Below the pieces are notes generated by a model, which saw only the letters and a program-made list of their open reading frames with translations, was not told where the DNA came from and made no database searches. A stretch of 64,000 nucleotides of DNA from the NCBI GenBank assembly GCA_910591455.2, contig OU342804.1, forward strand, positions 23,772,484 to 23,836,483. The letters are read 5' to 3'. The stretch is from Pholis gunnellus. Its lineage: Eukaryota; Chordata; Actinopteri; Perciformes; Pholidae. A program made the position numbers and the translations under genes. Below are positions 36,688-50,800 of the stretch, in pieces (the stretch's first letter is position 1; each line of letters opens with the position of its first letter).

Positions 36688-37512
36688 AAAGTGAAGAGTT
36701 AGAACAACAGTGGCATCTGTAATGGCTTGTGTAATCTCTGTAAAGTGTAAATGACTAATCAGTCTCGAATCATCATTACACAAGGCAGAATCTGTGTTTC
36801 AACAACAACTGACAGTTGTGTCAGTTATTCAGTTCATAGATGTACGAGATTGAAGGTGTCGTGGTGGATTCAAAGTGATTGTGAGTCACTGAAAAAAAGC
36901 GGGAAAATGTATCTAGCAGTGCTGAGACATTGCAGGTTGTGATCAGGGCATGAGCCTTTGCAGTCTGTATTAAATTAATTTGTAGTTACATATAAATGAC
37001 TGCACTGCAGCGTAAAGATTTAAATATGTACAGTTTATCTCACAAATAATGTACAAACACATTTTGATAAATTATAGAATCAAATCTAACAATTATGACT
37101 AGGCCTACAAGTTTATATTCTCAAATGAAATTGTTCCTGTTCATGAAAATAATCTATTCAAGCCCACAGCAAATGAGAGTAAAATAAACTCAATTATAAA
37201 ATTAGAAGATTCAAACATTTTTAGTCATGAAATGATTCCCGTATTCATTTTTCACCTTCATGTTTTTCTATTGCCACAGCTCTTTGACATGACAAATATA
37301 CTGTAATTATTTTACAGTATTTACTCTCCATTATTAATTGGTGGGTAGTCCACACATAATGCAGCTGCTGAGCAATATCCCTGTTAACCTTCTCCCCTCA
37401 GCAGGGATCCAAAGACACCCGTTTGCATTATAGATCTTAGATGGACCCATTAGAATATAGACAACGGCCCATTAGAATATAGACAACAGCCTTCCATGTA
37501 ATTAATGAATTT
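36688..37512. other. Intergenic, no gene recognised
   Basis: Holds one 22-24-bp tandem duplication (CCCATTAGAATATAGACAAC twice, about 37446-37491). No gene. Confidence 0.5.
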
Positions 37513-37513
37513 G

Positions 37514-37590
<77 letters not shown>
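37513..37590. repeat. (TG)n microsatellite
   Basis: About 78 bp of TG. Confidence 0.95.
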
Positions 37591-37592
<2 letters not shown>

Positions 37593-37935
37593 CTTTAACC
37601 CACCAGGTCCCATATCAACTTATACTCTATTTGTCTGCTCGCCTTCCTCCCCTGCCACCATAAATAGAAACTGGCCTAGACACATTACTATTCCTACAAC
37701 ATAGTCCAATGCAGGTAACCTACATCATGGCACAGATGGGATACACAGACTTCAATAATGGTTTCATATTTCCTCCCATCTTCTCAGCGTCTCCCCCTGA
37801 ATCAATAATGTCTGATGGAGGTGCGTTTTACATGGTGTCAAGTGAGAAATACCACAAAGACCAAGTTAGATTTGCACGCACGGACTTGAGGTATAAGAAA
37901 TTGGCTTGCGCAAGAGCATTCGTCCTCTAAAAGAA

Positions 37936-37936
<1 letters not shown>

Positions 37937-37987
<51 letters not shown>
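37937..37987. repeat. (AG)n microsatellite upstream of epha6
   Basis: About 50 bp of perfect AG roughly 500 bp before the epha6 start codon, probably within or near its promoter. Confidence 0.95.
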
Positions 37988-37989
<2 letters not shown>

Positions 37990-38480
37990 TATGCACGCAG
38001 TGATTCAGAGACACAGTGAGGGATGCACTGGCTGAAAGAAGAACAGGATTTTCCCCTTTTCTCTCCCCCGTCTCTCTTTTCTCTTAAATTAAAGGCATTA
38101 AAGACAAACTGACTGACTTTCCACAAACGCACATCCGGGAAGTTCGCTTTTGGACAGTTTGGGATAGTCTGCACCTGCCGACCTGCCCGTGTTTCCAGAC
38201 AAATACTCCTCCGAACTTGCAACAGCTCAAGCCGTCGGGTTTTTCGTACGGTATGGCTGGCTGTTTTTGTCGTCTGGTCCTTTGCGTCCGGGGTCCGGCA
38301 TGGCTGAAAAATAATTAAATAAGAACTCGTGTGGATCCGAGAGTCACCTTCCGAGTCTGGATACCGCGGGGAGATTTCAGTTGCCTCTTACATGAAACCT
38401 CCTTACCTCTTCATCTTGGGGATCTATTTAGGAGTCTGTGCAGCGTTTTAGTTCAGAGCGCACTTGTGTCTGACTCAACG
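37988..38480 (+). promoter_or_regulatory. epha6: Presumed promoter and 5' UTR of epha6
   Basis: Sequence becomes less AT-rich with several CpG (for example GTTTTTCGTACGG, GCGTCCGGGGTCCGG) just before the first coding exon, unlike the preceding 20 kb. No TATA box or defined start site can be named. Inferred from position only. Confidence 0.4.
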
Positions 38481-38559
38481 ATGTGCTCCGGTGGGAAATA
38501 CTTTGTGTTTTTGTTCTTGCTTAGAAGTATCCTGTCGGACCCGGGAACCACAAACCAAG
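38481..38559 (+). CDS. epha6: epha6 coding exon 1 (signal peptide)
   Basis: ATG at 38481; hydrophobic core FVFLFLLRSIL; donor AAG|GTGAGT. 79 nt, ending in phase 1, as expected for EPHA exon 1. Confidence 0.85.
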
Positions 38560-41500
38560 GTGAGTACAAAGAGCTTCGAACCACAGACTTGGAGCAAGCG
38601 TGATGCACCAATTTAAATATTTGAACCATTTTAAAGCTTTTTTTTTGCCTAATCAGAACTGATCCTCTGCTCTTCCACACACGCGCACCTTCACCTGCAA
38701 AACCCAAAGTAACTTGATTTTTTGCAGTGCTTTCTTAAAACTGTCTGCAACCAGAACATTTGTCTCACTTGTTAAATACTTTCAACACACTAAGCATATT
38801 TAGTGGTCTTTGGTGCCAAGAAGAGTAGTGGCGTAATCTTTTCACAGGTGATTCTATTTTGTACAGATAATGAAATGACACCTGACACCTGTGTTTTGCT
38901 ATATCACTCCAATGTCAATTTGTTGGTTTAACCAAACTGAGTAAGTCTCTTGGTTTTAGCTTTACAACAACAACAACAGAAAACACATTGAAACATGCAT
39001 GTGCAGTTTAAAAATCTAAATTATGCCAGCCTTGGTTTCAGTAGACTCATCTGTCCTAACCACTGATAGCTTACACAACACCGCTTTGAAGGACTGAACA
39101 TGGCAGTAATGAAGTCTTTCAAAATATATCAGTCGAGTTCTGAATGATTCAAAAACACATGTATTCATGCAGAGCTTCAAAATGTTGGCTAAAACCAAAA
39201 TATGTCAGTCTTGGTTTCAGTAAATGTAACTGTTGTCCTGATCACTGATACTGTGTTGGCTACAACACACTTCTCTGAAACACTTAACATGGCAGTACTA
39301 ATACTGTACAGTTACTCTGTCTCAAAATAGATTAATTTGGCTCTGGATTTTACAAATACTGCACATCTAAAGATGTACAACCTCGACATGAACATGAACT
39401 AAAATATGTCAGTGGCTTTTTAGCAAGAGCTCAGTTGATCTATGTCTACTCCAACTCATTGATAATATATAGATTACAACACACATTTTTGCCAGTGATT
39501 ATCATGTGGTAGTTATACTTTTCTCCCCAAATATATCCAGGGGGTAAGTGAGATTTCTTTTAAATAGATTTAAAATTAGCATCCATTCAAAAATCCTTGA
39601 AAAAGAGTTATTTCATAAATATTCAATAAAATATAAGTGTAAGTTCATAAACTGAATTTTATATTCAGTAGGCTATTCAATTTCATTATCCTAAACCAGG
39701 GGTCGCCACCCCGCGGCTCCGGAGCTGCATGCGGCTCTTCGGCCCCTCTGTTGCGGCTCCCTGAGTCCTCCATCCACACAGCGTTTAAGCATTGTTTTCG
39801 AGATGATCTCTGTCCAAACTTAAATGCCTGAAAACAAATATCACGTGACTATTCACGTACACTGGGCATGCAGTGGGTGCCGGTACTACTGGTTTTCAAA
39901 CCTACTGGTTTCCCTTCCGTGCGTGTGAATGCGTGTGTTGTGTTCACGTAACAGCAGCAGCTGTTTTCTGTCTTTGTTGCCAGATTCTTCTCACATTCAC
40001 AAACATATTGCTGGAGATCTAAAAGCCACATCTCATATATATTGCGGGGATTACGATTGTATAAGTGCAGCACTACATCACAGCCACGTATAAAGAAATA
40101 CATTGAAGAAAATGTATTTATGTAAAGATCGCATCAACCTGGATTCGAACTCTATCGAGCAAAATAGCAATATATTCAAAAACGGCCGCGCTACGAGATC
40201 CGCCACTTGCATCTTCTTGGTCTTGCGCCTTTCCCTGCAGGTGGCTAATCATGATTTGCAGACTGCCGCCCTCGCTAAACTATCAATGGATAAATCCAAG
40301 AGAAGAAAAGTCACGGAGGAAAATAGAGTTTAATTCTGCGTGGACGTATTCATTTGCTTTCACTGCGATACTGGCTTACCTGTATGCTTGATATGCGGCG
40401 AGAAATTTGCAAATAACAAAAAATGTAATGTTGAAAGATGCTTCCAGAACAAGCACACAGCATTTGCTGGACAGTATCACGCTGGAGATGAGAGAAAAAG
40501 AGCGATTCCTCAACTGCTGCAAACTCTCCTCTTCATAAGAGTTTGATATTGTTATAACACGTAAAATAGCAATAAAATGTCAACAAGTGTTTTTTGTTCT
40601 TGTTCAATAATTTCATAAATACAACAAACTATAGTTTTTGTATAAATAATATAACTATATATAAAACTTTAAAAACTGTGACATCAAATAGCTTTTATTT
40701 GGTGGAAAATAGGACAAAATGGCTCTTTGGATAGTAAAGGCTGCAGACTCCTGTCCTAAACAATGCAATTTTCAGTGTTGACAGTTTAATAAATGTAGGC
40801 CTATATATATATCTGTAGTCCTACCGATATTGTGACATTTAGAGCACATATTAAAAGTCTAAACATGTCAGTGGAACTCATGTTTCAGTAAGTTTTCAAC
40901 CTAATCAAATCTCATCTTAAAAATGTAATCAATTGCTTTGAATTCCAATGAACACACACAGAAAATAAATCATACCTATAGGTTCTGTTAACTGTTACAG
41001 ACTGAGCTAAATCAGCCAAATTATGGATGAGGCTCTGACATTATACTTCACCTGCAAAGTCTGAATGCACAGAAACATTGCCGTAGGCACCACAGACTGT
41101 AAATTTCAGCCTGTGGCATACTCTGCCAGCTATACTGATGCTTATGAGTTGCCTATTTCTGCCGCTCTGTCTTCTATGGGTTCATACATTCTTGGATGAA
41201 AATATAACAGATTTTGGCCCTCACAGACACTTGTGATACTTACTTTATTATGTTATGTACCTATTATGTTGGGCAAGTGGTTGACATTAAATGTACAGAA
41301 ATATATGATTTCCCACAAAAAAGATTTCTCTCACATGGGCAGTGTGTGCAGTTGCATGTAGAGAAACAGGACATAATCATTTCATCTCCCCTCAGCCATA
41401 CTCATATCATACATTATCATAATGTAATCTGTTCTTGACATCTTCTACTTTGCACATTTGCGGAGGTCAGTTTTATATTCCTTCCTGAATGTTTAATGTT

Positions 41501-41767
41501 TAGGATACACATTTTCAAAGACAACAGGAGCCCTTTCACTAGCCAAATGTCAAAGTCTCCTTCACTTAATTTTTCTGTGTCTTGTGTCTGTGTTGTGTTT
41601 GGTGTGTGTGTGCATGTGTGTGTGTGTGTGTATGTGTGTGCTCAGTTTTCCCCACAGGATGCCTGTCTGCATGTGGTGGTGACAGGCTTGAAGGGGAGGG
41701 GATGCACACAGGGGAAACTTTTAAAAAACAGCAACATGAGAAGTTTAATATATAGTGAAATCAAACG

Positions 41768-41811
<44 letters not shown>

Positions 41812-44800
41812 AGTTTGTTAATGAATGTGAATCGCTTGTGTATGTCCCCTCAGACTGTGAGAAAGTGACAGAGATGAGATGTTGTTTTTATATAACAAGG
41901 TATTTATTGGTCATATTGCTGTTTGCTGTCAATATACAGTAATGACCAACCACTGTGTCTGGCAAAAGGCTATACCGTTGATTGGAGTGTAAACTCCTAA
42001 TTACAGTTGCTGAACTATGATTGGACACCTGCTGTTTGGGGGAGGAGTTTGTCTGAAAGCTTCAGTTCACAAGCAAATCCTCACATCTGAGAGGCTGTAA
42101 CCAGCAAATACTTGGTATTTTCTCTCGATAAATGGCTCACACATGAATCCATTACCCAAACTGTCATTTTTGCTCACCAGCTAATCACTTATCGACTAAA
42201 TACTTCAACATTTCTTTGTTATCTCTGGCATCACTGTAACAGTTCACCCCGACACAGTAGCATTGAGGTCTTCCGCTTTAAATACAAGGATACATGCAAC
42301 ATCATCTGAAATAGATGCTGCTGTCGACTTTTATTGCCATCTCATATAGAAAATAATGATTCTTGCTCTCCCAATGGCTTTCTGAAACCACATCCTGGAA
42401 ACTGAAAAAAAAGACGAGGGCCCTTATAGAAATGTCTGTCTCTCTGAGGGATCTCAGCCAAGTGCTTGTCTGCTTGAATATCCTCAGCCAAATACTTCAA
42501 TAATTTAGGATTCTAATGTCTAGTTCTAGAGTCTTCATGAGCCAATTGCAGGGAAGATATATAGGAAACTTTTCCCAACTTTAGTCAGATGTCACCCATA
42601 GACACACGCAGCAATTTTCAGAAAACAACTCTTCAATAAAGGCTGTGTAATAAAGAGATCTGAATGTACAGCTGGTAGGTGAGGCTTGTTTTTATAGAGA
42701 AATCACACGTGTAGTGCCACTGCACAACAAAATGTTTGTATTTACTAAGAGTGGTGGGAATCATAAGTCAAAGAAATCTACCATAGTGTGAAGGTAAAAT
42801 AACAGACCAAACTTTATCATGATGTCTGTTTAACAGAAGATGAAACCTGAATAGCTTGACACTTAAGGAACTACATTTATTTGTTTGTTATACTGAAAGT
42901 TAACTGAGAAAATTGATGTCATATGGTGAATATGAAGCTGCAGCCAGGAGATGGTTAGCTTAGCTTAGCATACAAACTTGAAGAAGGGGTAAACAGTTGG
43001 TTCTCTCAGTAGGTAAAACATCTGGCCACCAGCCCCTCTAAAGCTCACTAATAATCATATCATATCTTGTTTGTTTAATCTGCACACACAAATACATCTT
43101 AAAAGCGTCAAGTTGTGGTTTTCTGTAGGGACACTGGAGTCGTTGTGACGTTAACAGTGACTTTGTTTCTGTTGAGTGTTAGGTACTACGCATGTTTAGT
43201 CTGTTTCTGGTACAAATTGTTTTGTTCAGTTTGGTTCAAAACAAGGCCTATGCATGCACTGATATTAAGATTAATAGCTCAGCAACCACCTACAGGAGAG
43301 TTACCACGTTGTGATTGTGGTGGTTTTCATTGAGCTTTTAGCAACTGAATACACTCAGCTCACCTTTAGGATTCATTTGTACTGAACACCTCACTCAGCA
43401 AGTGTAGATATTGACGAGATATCAGAAGAGAAACTGTTGCGATTTACTGCTATATAGATTATTTGTGCCCACTTTATATTCAAAAATGTGACTCTTCCTA
43501 TGGTCCTATAGAAAGGTAGCAGATTATCATGCTTCCAGACACAATACCCAGACAAGAGTAATGTGATTTGTCGGCATGTGTGTGTATGTGTGTGTGCGCG
43601 CTTTGAGTGAGAAAATCTGTGTATCAAATTCAGCACTATGGTCTTGGGTCATCTATTATTTCCTGGCTCCTACAGTTGCAGGAATTTAATTATGCTATGA
43701 CTACATTACTGTGTGTTTGGGTGTGTGTGTGTATTTGTGTGTATGAGAGGGACAGACAGACAGTGAAGGGAGTTGGTGGGAAACGTTTGCCACTGTCAAA
43801 CATGCTATGGAACATTGCTCATGATTATGAAAGATTGTTCTTGTAATTTTGTCAGAAATCAACATCTCTCTTTCTTTGTCTGTCTCGCATTCTGTCTCCC
43901 TCCCTCTCTCCACGTCCTCCTTTTAAACAGAAGCGAGGCCATCTTATTATAATTCTGCCCTTAATTACCAGCAGGGGATCAAGGCTAAATGAAGTCTCTG
44001 TAAATACTGAAGGGGTTCATTTAGTCTCATCAAATTGTATCTTCTCTGGTGAGCTGACTTGTTCTTAAAACAGTTCAACGCCATTGAATTAATCCAGATT
44101 TGGCAAAGTCGGGAGTGACAGGTCGTCTGAAGATGTGACTCTTTGGTCTGTAGTGTCGACCGCTGAAGTGGGACGCACTTTATCGATAGAGATTGTAATT
44201 AACTGGCTGTGTGGAGACAAAGGAAATTGCACATTCATCATATCAAATTGGCTCAGGGGGCTTAGCAAGGGCCAGATAATGGCTCTCCTCATGCCTGAGC
44301 CGTGACCAGAGTGCAGACAGCTCTAGATTGTCACACTTGTACGTGGACAATGTGCTCACGGTTGCACGCAAATCAACAAAGTTGTTAACACGATCAAACA
44401 AAAACACCAACAAACACTGATGCTGAGATTAGATTATAGTTTTTAAAATTCAGATTGTCTATCAGAGCGATACATTCAAGACACATCAGATGTAAACGTT
44501 GGACCTGGACCAGTCAAAGGTGACGTCGTATAATTTACAAAACTAGGCCTTTTTGTTGGAAGTGTCCCAGTCGCCGTGTCTTTTATTTTCCACTAATGCA
44601 CAGTCTAAAGTCGACATCAGGCAGACTGGTGTGAACACACGCTTAACCCAAAATGCAAGTATGGTTGAAGTGAGCGTGACCGTGCCTTATTATAATACTG
44701 TTTTACCTTCTGCCATGTGGTTTAGTTTAGGGCACGATCATAACTACAATTAATAAAACAGCAAATGCTAAATGAAGGTCTGTGACGGAAAAAAAACCGT

Positions 44801-47800
44801 TGGTCTCCTGAATGAAAGACTTGCCATGCGCCCATTCACCTTCACACTGTGCTTTATTGCCTCGCTGTATATATGCTACACTACTTCCAGCATTGGCACT
44901 GATAATTGGAACTGGACCTAAATTGTGAGGAATCATCCAAGTTGGGCGTACTTTTTAGGGCATAATTATGAAACCCCCTTCTTATCTTGGCAAGATACAC
45001 TGCGTAGCATTCAAATGCTACGATTGGCCAGGCTTTTATGCTCGCGCAAGGTACCGGAAATCCGAGTTGTTCAGGTACTATGCCCCGAAGAATGAGCCAT
45101 CCTGACCCTAACGTCTAACCTCAACCAGCTACACAGGGCAGGTGCCCGCCAAGAAAAGCTTTGTGATTCAAAATTACACAATCTCGGGCTGTTATATCAC
45201 GTGACAGGATGATATCAATTGGCTCAAGGGGGAACTTCAGTTCTCTGAAGAATATGATACGGTTCATAAAGGTTGGCTGTATTTGTCTTTTATCTTTCCC
45301 TTTATTCATCTCTGACTTGAAGACAGAAAACTCCTGACCTCTGAGAGGCAGAGTGCTAATCACCCAGACTTCCAGATGGAGCCTAAATTGCCATCTGTGT
45401 TAGTGTTGGTGTTGTCCTGGACTTTCCTAAGAGCTGTTATTTCATAGGTGGTTGAATCTGATAAGGGCTTTACAGCTCTGTCAGCACCTCATTGACAGCT
45501 TGATAACTATTTTCTGCTCTCTTCCCATTTTGTCACCTCCATTTCTCTTCTTTTTAAAATTCACTGTCCAACCTCTCACACTCTCTCTCTTCCCCTCTCT
45601 GCTCTCTCCTGTCACACTTTGTGCTTATACTGTCGTTCTTCCAACTTTTCTCCTCCACTTGACATGACTTTATTTTGCCCTTTCTCTCTCTCTCTCTCTC
45701 TCTCTCTCCCTCTAGTGGTTCTGTTGGACACTAAGACAATGCTAGGAGAGCTGGACTGGAAGACCTATCCTGTCAATGGGGTGAGTTACATTACCATTTC
45801 TTAAGCAGTTTGGGGCTTTTGAACAAACTTACTGTATATACATCTATACAAACTTGAATATAACCAGTAAAACAAGTTAGCAAATTGAATAATTTACACC
45901 AAAATTAAATGAAAAGGTTTGATGTACCAAATTTACTCATTAAGTAGAGAATATTTTAGACCTGAACTTCCAAACTGTCCTAACCGGATCTACAACCCTT
46001 TCTTTCCAAAACTGAACCCTTCAGCCTGAGTAGCCAACGTTGTTAAAGTTTTGTGCTTAAGTCAGATACAAGCAGAAGGAAGGACCCTGGGTCTCATTTG
46101 AAAACATAACCAACTGGTTACATATTTCACATGTCAACCTTCCTGACAGTAATCAGACCTTCCATTTGGTGATTTGTTGGTGAAAAATGTCTATAAGGTT
46201 AAAACCACGCTAGTTAAAAAGTGAACTATTTTGAAGATGTCCAAGTTACAATCAAATGTTTCAACAGTCTTTTAATGCTTTCCTTCAACATGTGCATCAT
46301 CTCAATCAGCTGAGTCACATGGAATGGATTATTATGTGAACGTAGATTAGCATTGATGTTTGCCGTCTAGGCCCTGACCTCACCAACACAAGGAAGCACC
46401 AAGCACAACACAGCAGAGAGTTGAAAGACTTACGCTTTGCTTCATTTTAATGAAAAGCTGTTTACTGGAATGCTTCTCTCCCCAAATGAGCGTTTTGCAT
46501 ATCAATTACTCACCCTGTGTTACCATGAATTCTTGTTTTTCTCACATGCCTCCATGGTGAACGAAGGATCAAAAAACTGGGGAAGATTTGTGATGAATCA
46601 AAGTAGATGGCCAGTTCAACAACAGCAAAACTAGCTCAGCGCTTCCCAAACACATGCAACCTTGCTAAAACCTTAGTATTTAAAACACTTTGGACTTCCG
46701 AGTACAAGTAGCACGCCTGCGCAAGTCTGAGAATGTTTATGCAGAAGTGTTCTAAATAATAAGGTTTTAGAGTAGATGTATGTGTTTGGAAAGAAGTGAG
46801 CAAACGACCGGATGAATGAGATTTTACTGCACTAATATACTGCAAGATTTGTGTCCGAGTTTGTAGAGGGATATTTCATTTAATTTAACAGCAAAAGCAA
46901 ATGGAGCTTACATCAACTCTTTTCACAAACAATGCACGGTTAAAATATAAATAACAATACACAAACTATACTTTTAGAGACCATTTCTGAAACGCAAAGG
47001 CAGAATAAATCTCCTAAAACACAACAATCTTGACTTAATAGTCTCTGGGTTTCTCCACTGGTGTTTTTTATTAAACACACACAACAATGTTTATTTGCAA
47101 TGAATACAGAGTTGATCAAGCCTTTAGAACGTCTAGATATTAAACTAATTTAATTTTAGCATATCAGTTTTACATGGCTAAGCCTGAAGGGAAAATGCTG
47201 TAGACTTCATTCTTACAAATATTTCAGCTGCGACTGCAACCATCAGCAACAACTATAATTTGTCCATGATGTTGTGTCTAATTTGGGACACGAGGCGGTG
47301 GCGAGACTGTTTGTGCTTTCAGGCTATTATCAAAAGTGTAATAAATCCTTTGGAGCAAAACCAATAATAGTAACAAAATACTGAAAATACTATTTTCAGG
47401 GCCAAATATCAATATTGCAACAGCTTTTCCTCCCTTGCACATTGCCTACACAGGTTTTTGCTATGGGGAGCAACAATGTCATTAATTGGTTGAACACAAA
47501 CGCGACGCCACCACCCAGATTCACATCGAATCAATAATTCATTATTACTACAGAGATTTAATGATATTTTCATAAGACCTCTCTGTCTCTTTTCCCCTTA
47601 GTCTGACAATGACAAATTGTCTTATTTTAATCTAAACCTCATACCTCTCAGCCTCCACCATTGTTGGTAACACAACAGTATCTGTGTGCAATGTAGGTAC
47701 AGGTTTGTGTAACGTCCTGTCTTTTTTAACACCTATGAAACGATGATTCTCACAGTAGAATTTCACCTAAAATGGGATTTTTTTTTTTTCCCTGCTGTAC

Positions 47801-50800
47801 AAATAATCTCACAGATGTTTGTTGATACTAGTTAACTCCGGTTAACACACTCTCTTTCACTGGGATTATATTGACTGTCGTCAGAGTTACTAATACCATA
47901 ATAGTTTTGGTAGTGAGTTCATCTGAAAGTGGCTTTAAGTGACTCACTGGTCAATCATATCCTAAGCTGAGGAAACACTAGCTTTGTAGTATTGGTTTAA
48001 CCAGGTAACCATGAGACCTCCTTCCAAGGTGAAAGTTTACTGAGAGATTTTGCTTTCTATGCAAGCTAAAAGTGGCTGATGTGACAGTGATGGTCAATGT
48101 GTTTGTAGCTGTACCCACGAAAAGTCATGCTCTATAATTTGTATATGACCCATGCGAGGGTCCAAGGAAAGAGGATGCCATATGTTGCACAGATTGTAAA
48201 GTCCGCTGAGGCAAATTTACGATATTGGGCTGTACAAATTCTATTTTAAAATATTAAAGGTTAATAAACCCATCTTCACTAAAAAGATTAGAACTTTAAG
48301 GGCTTTTCTTCAATCATATGGCCTTAAAGGATGAATGTGTCCTTTTGACTATGAGACAGGCAATATTAGGGGTTTCCATCTTTACAAACTTGGTCCACTG
48401 CTTTTGTGATTAGAGCTTAAACACTGATGATCCAAATCCACACATAATGATGAAAAATGATCAGATGTATTTATTTTTTTTGGCTGGTATTCACAACCTG
48501 TTTTTCACATATTTTGTGATATTGAGACAAGTAATTGGCCAGTGTCAGTATGTGAGTATGATTTATTAAAATTATCCTATACTGTAGTTTATAGGTTGAG
48601 GCCAAATGAAAAAGCTCTGCTGAAGGGTCTAAGTATTGGCATTAACAGCACTGAATTACCATTACATTTTCACTATAAATGGCACCTCTTTTGCTCCCTT
48701 TCACTTGCTCTCTCATTTCTCACAGTTCTCCCACTGCCACCATTCGCAGTATAATTTAATAACACACAGAAGCCATGAGTAGGCGAGGAAAGGCAACTAG
48801 GTGGGAAGAGCAGTCGTTTTGTGAGGCAAAAGTAAAACGTACTACGGCAGACTTGTGTTGAACTTAGAAATAAATCTAAAGTTCTGGTCACACTCTCTAT
48901 AGCGCTACTTCCAGCAAAGTTCTCAGAGAAATAAACTGTCAAGAAATATTTCACGATGACACTAAATGAAAAACGTAACCACCTAATTGAATGTTGGCTT
49001 TATAAACTGACACATACATTACATTTTTTCTGTTTCATCATTAATTATGTTGATTGATGTCGGTTGATCCACGTCACCTCACCGCTAGTGAAGGGAGAGG
49101 CTTCTGCTCATGTTAGTTAGCCTGGTCTCTATATCACTGATTTAGAAGACGATCTATTTATCTGTGAGGAACATGTTCCATCTAAGCCTCTTTTCAGTGA
49201 TAAACAACCTGCATGACAACTTTACATTGACCGACTTCAGTGGCTGTCAAAGTTTTCTGTCAGGAGCTGAGTGCAGACCTTAAGCTGCCAGGAGCCATGG
49301 TCCAAAGAAACTATCATAACACGTACAGTAAGAAACTCACCCCACGTTTTTAATGTCTGAATGTCTCTCTACACAATGATAGGGCTTGGCAACTGCTTCT
49401 GAATGACATGAAAAAGGCTCGTGTGTGTCTCTGTGAAGTCAATGGGGGGGCTGATACAAGCTGGTATCATCAATTTTCAAAGCAGATGCAGAATGCTACT
49501 TTTCTTGAGAGGTAGGAATCCTCGCTGAAGCCATAACAGGAGGTGGAAAAGGCATATTGGGACTTACATGCACAGGTTTCAGCCCTTCTGTCCAGCATTG
49601 AGTCCTCGGGACAAAAACTGTACGCAGAAAGGAAATGAGAGAAAACAGGCTGCACTGTGTTCAACAGCATCCAGGTCAAAGATTGTGCATCGTCATTTTT
49701 TATACTGGTTTTTAATCATTTGTGTTTAAGCGGACACAGGCACAAATAAATCAACTAAAATGAAGTAATAGAAAAATTTCCATTTCATGACCAATTTTCA
49801 AAAGGCAAATGATAGTCGTAAAAGTGACATCATAATACTACATTGAAAACTTCATTTTAGATTTGTAGGAGATATTCATGTCAATTAAGTTAGAGGCACT
49901 GTCGGCTGATCATCACATTTGATATGCCCATACAGTGTGTCTCCTGTGGTAACATGACAAAAGGGATTCAAAAAGGACTACATTTTTTTATTAGTGTTAA
50001 ATTTGCACAGCGCATGCAAATTATGATGCAGAGGCTCAAAGAGCAGCTGAAACACAAATCGCTGTATGTTGTGCAGTCCTGCATCAAACAAGCTGATCGG
50101 TTCATAGAACCTTCTGTCACCATGCATGTTCAAATCAGAAAGACAAATATGGTTGAATTAGGTACAAGTGTAAAGAAAAAAAATCAGCTACACAAATGTC
50201 TGATCAGCACAAGAGAACTGTACGTTTTTCTACATGCATACATGATTAGCATCTTCCACTGTTAACATAAAAGACCTATCACTGCAGCCACAAGTGCTAA
50301 TCCACTCAGCACCACTCCACTATATTAATATAGCTGCCATGTGGAATCGAGCAGCTGCTATGTGTCTTTCCACTTCAAGCCTGAAAATGGACTGAAACTC
50401 TTCAAGTAAATGGTAATTTATGAAGCAATTTTATTTTAAGGGACAGTGCACATTAATAAAAGCATTTCTGTAAATGCTCTTATACATTGTCAAGTACTAA
50501 CAAGACATGCAACACAGAGGCTCTCAAAGTCAACACACACAAAGCAAATAAAATGAGGGATAACTATGTTAAATAGAAACATGGACTGAAGACAATATTA
50601 TGCTTAGACACTAAAAAACATCCACGTCAGAGGCACAAAACATAACAGCATGCAGAGTATGTGAAATACATAAAGCAGTCAGACACAGCTAAACAACAAT
50701 AAAAGACATGCATGTAGGTAGATGAGGGTCGACCGGCAAATTCAAGACAGACAGACAGGTGACAAAAGACAGATTGAATAATGATCTTCCATGATGTATG

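Larger units (their letters stand above)
38560..45715 (+). other. epha6: epha6 intron 1
   Basis: About 7.2 kb. Contains the hAT element 39697-40753, a (TG)n tract at 41776-41808 with a second TG-rich stretch near 41600-41640, a teleost repeat around 42900-43150, and a long CT tract just before exon 2. No other gene recognised. Confidence 0.75.
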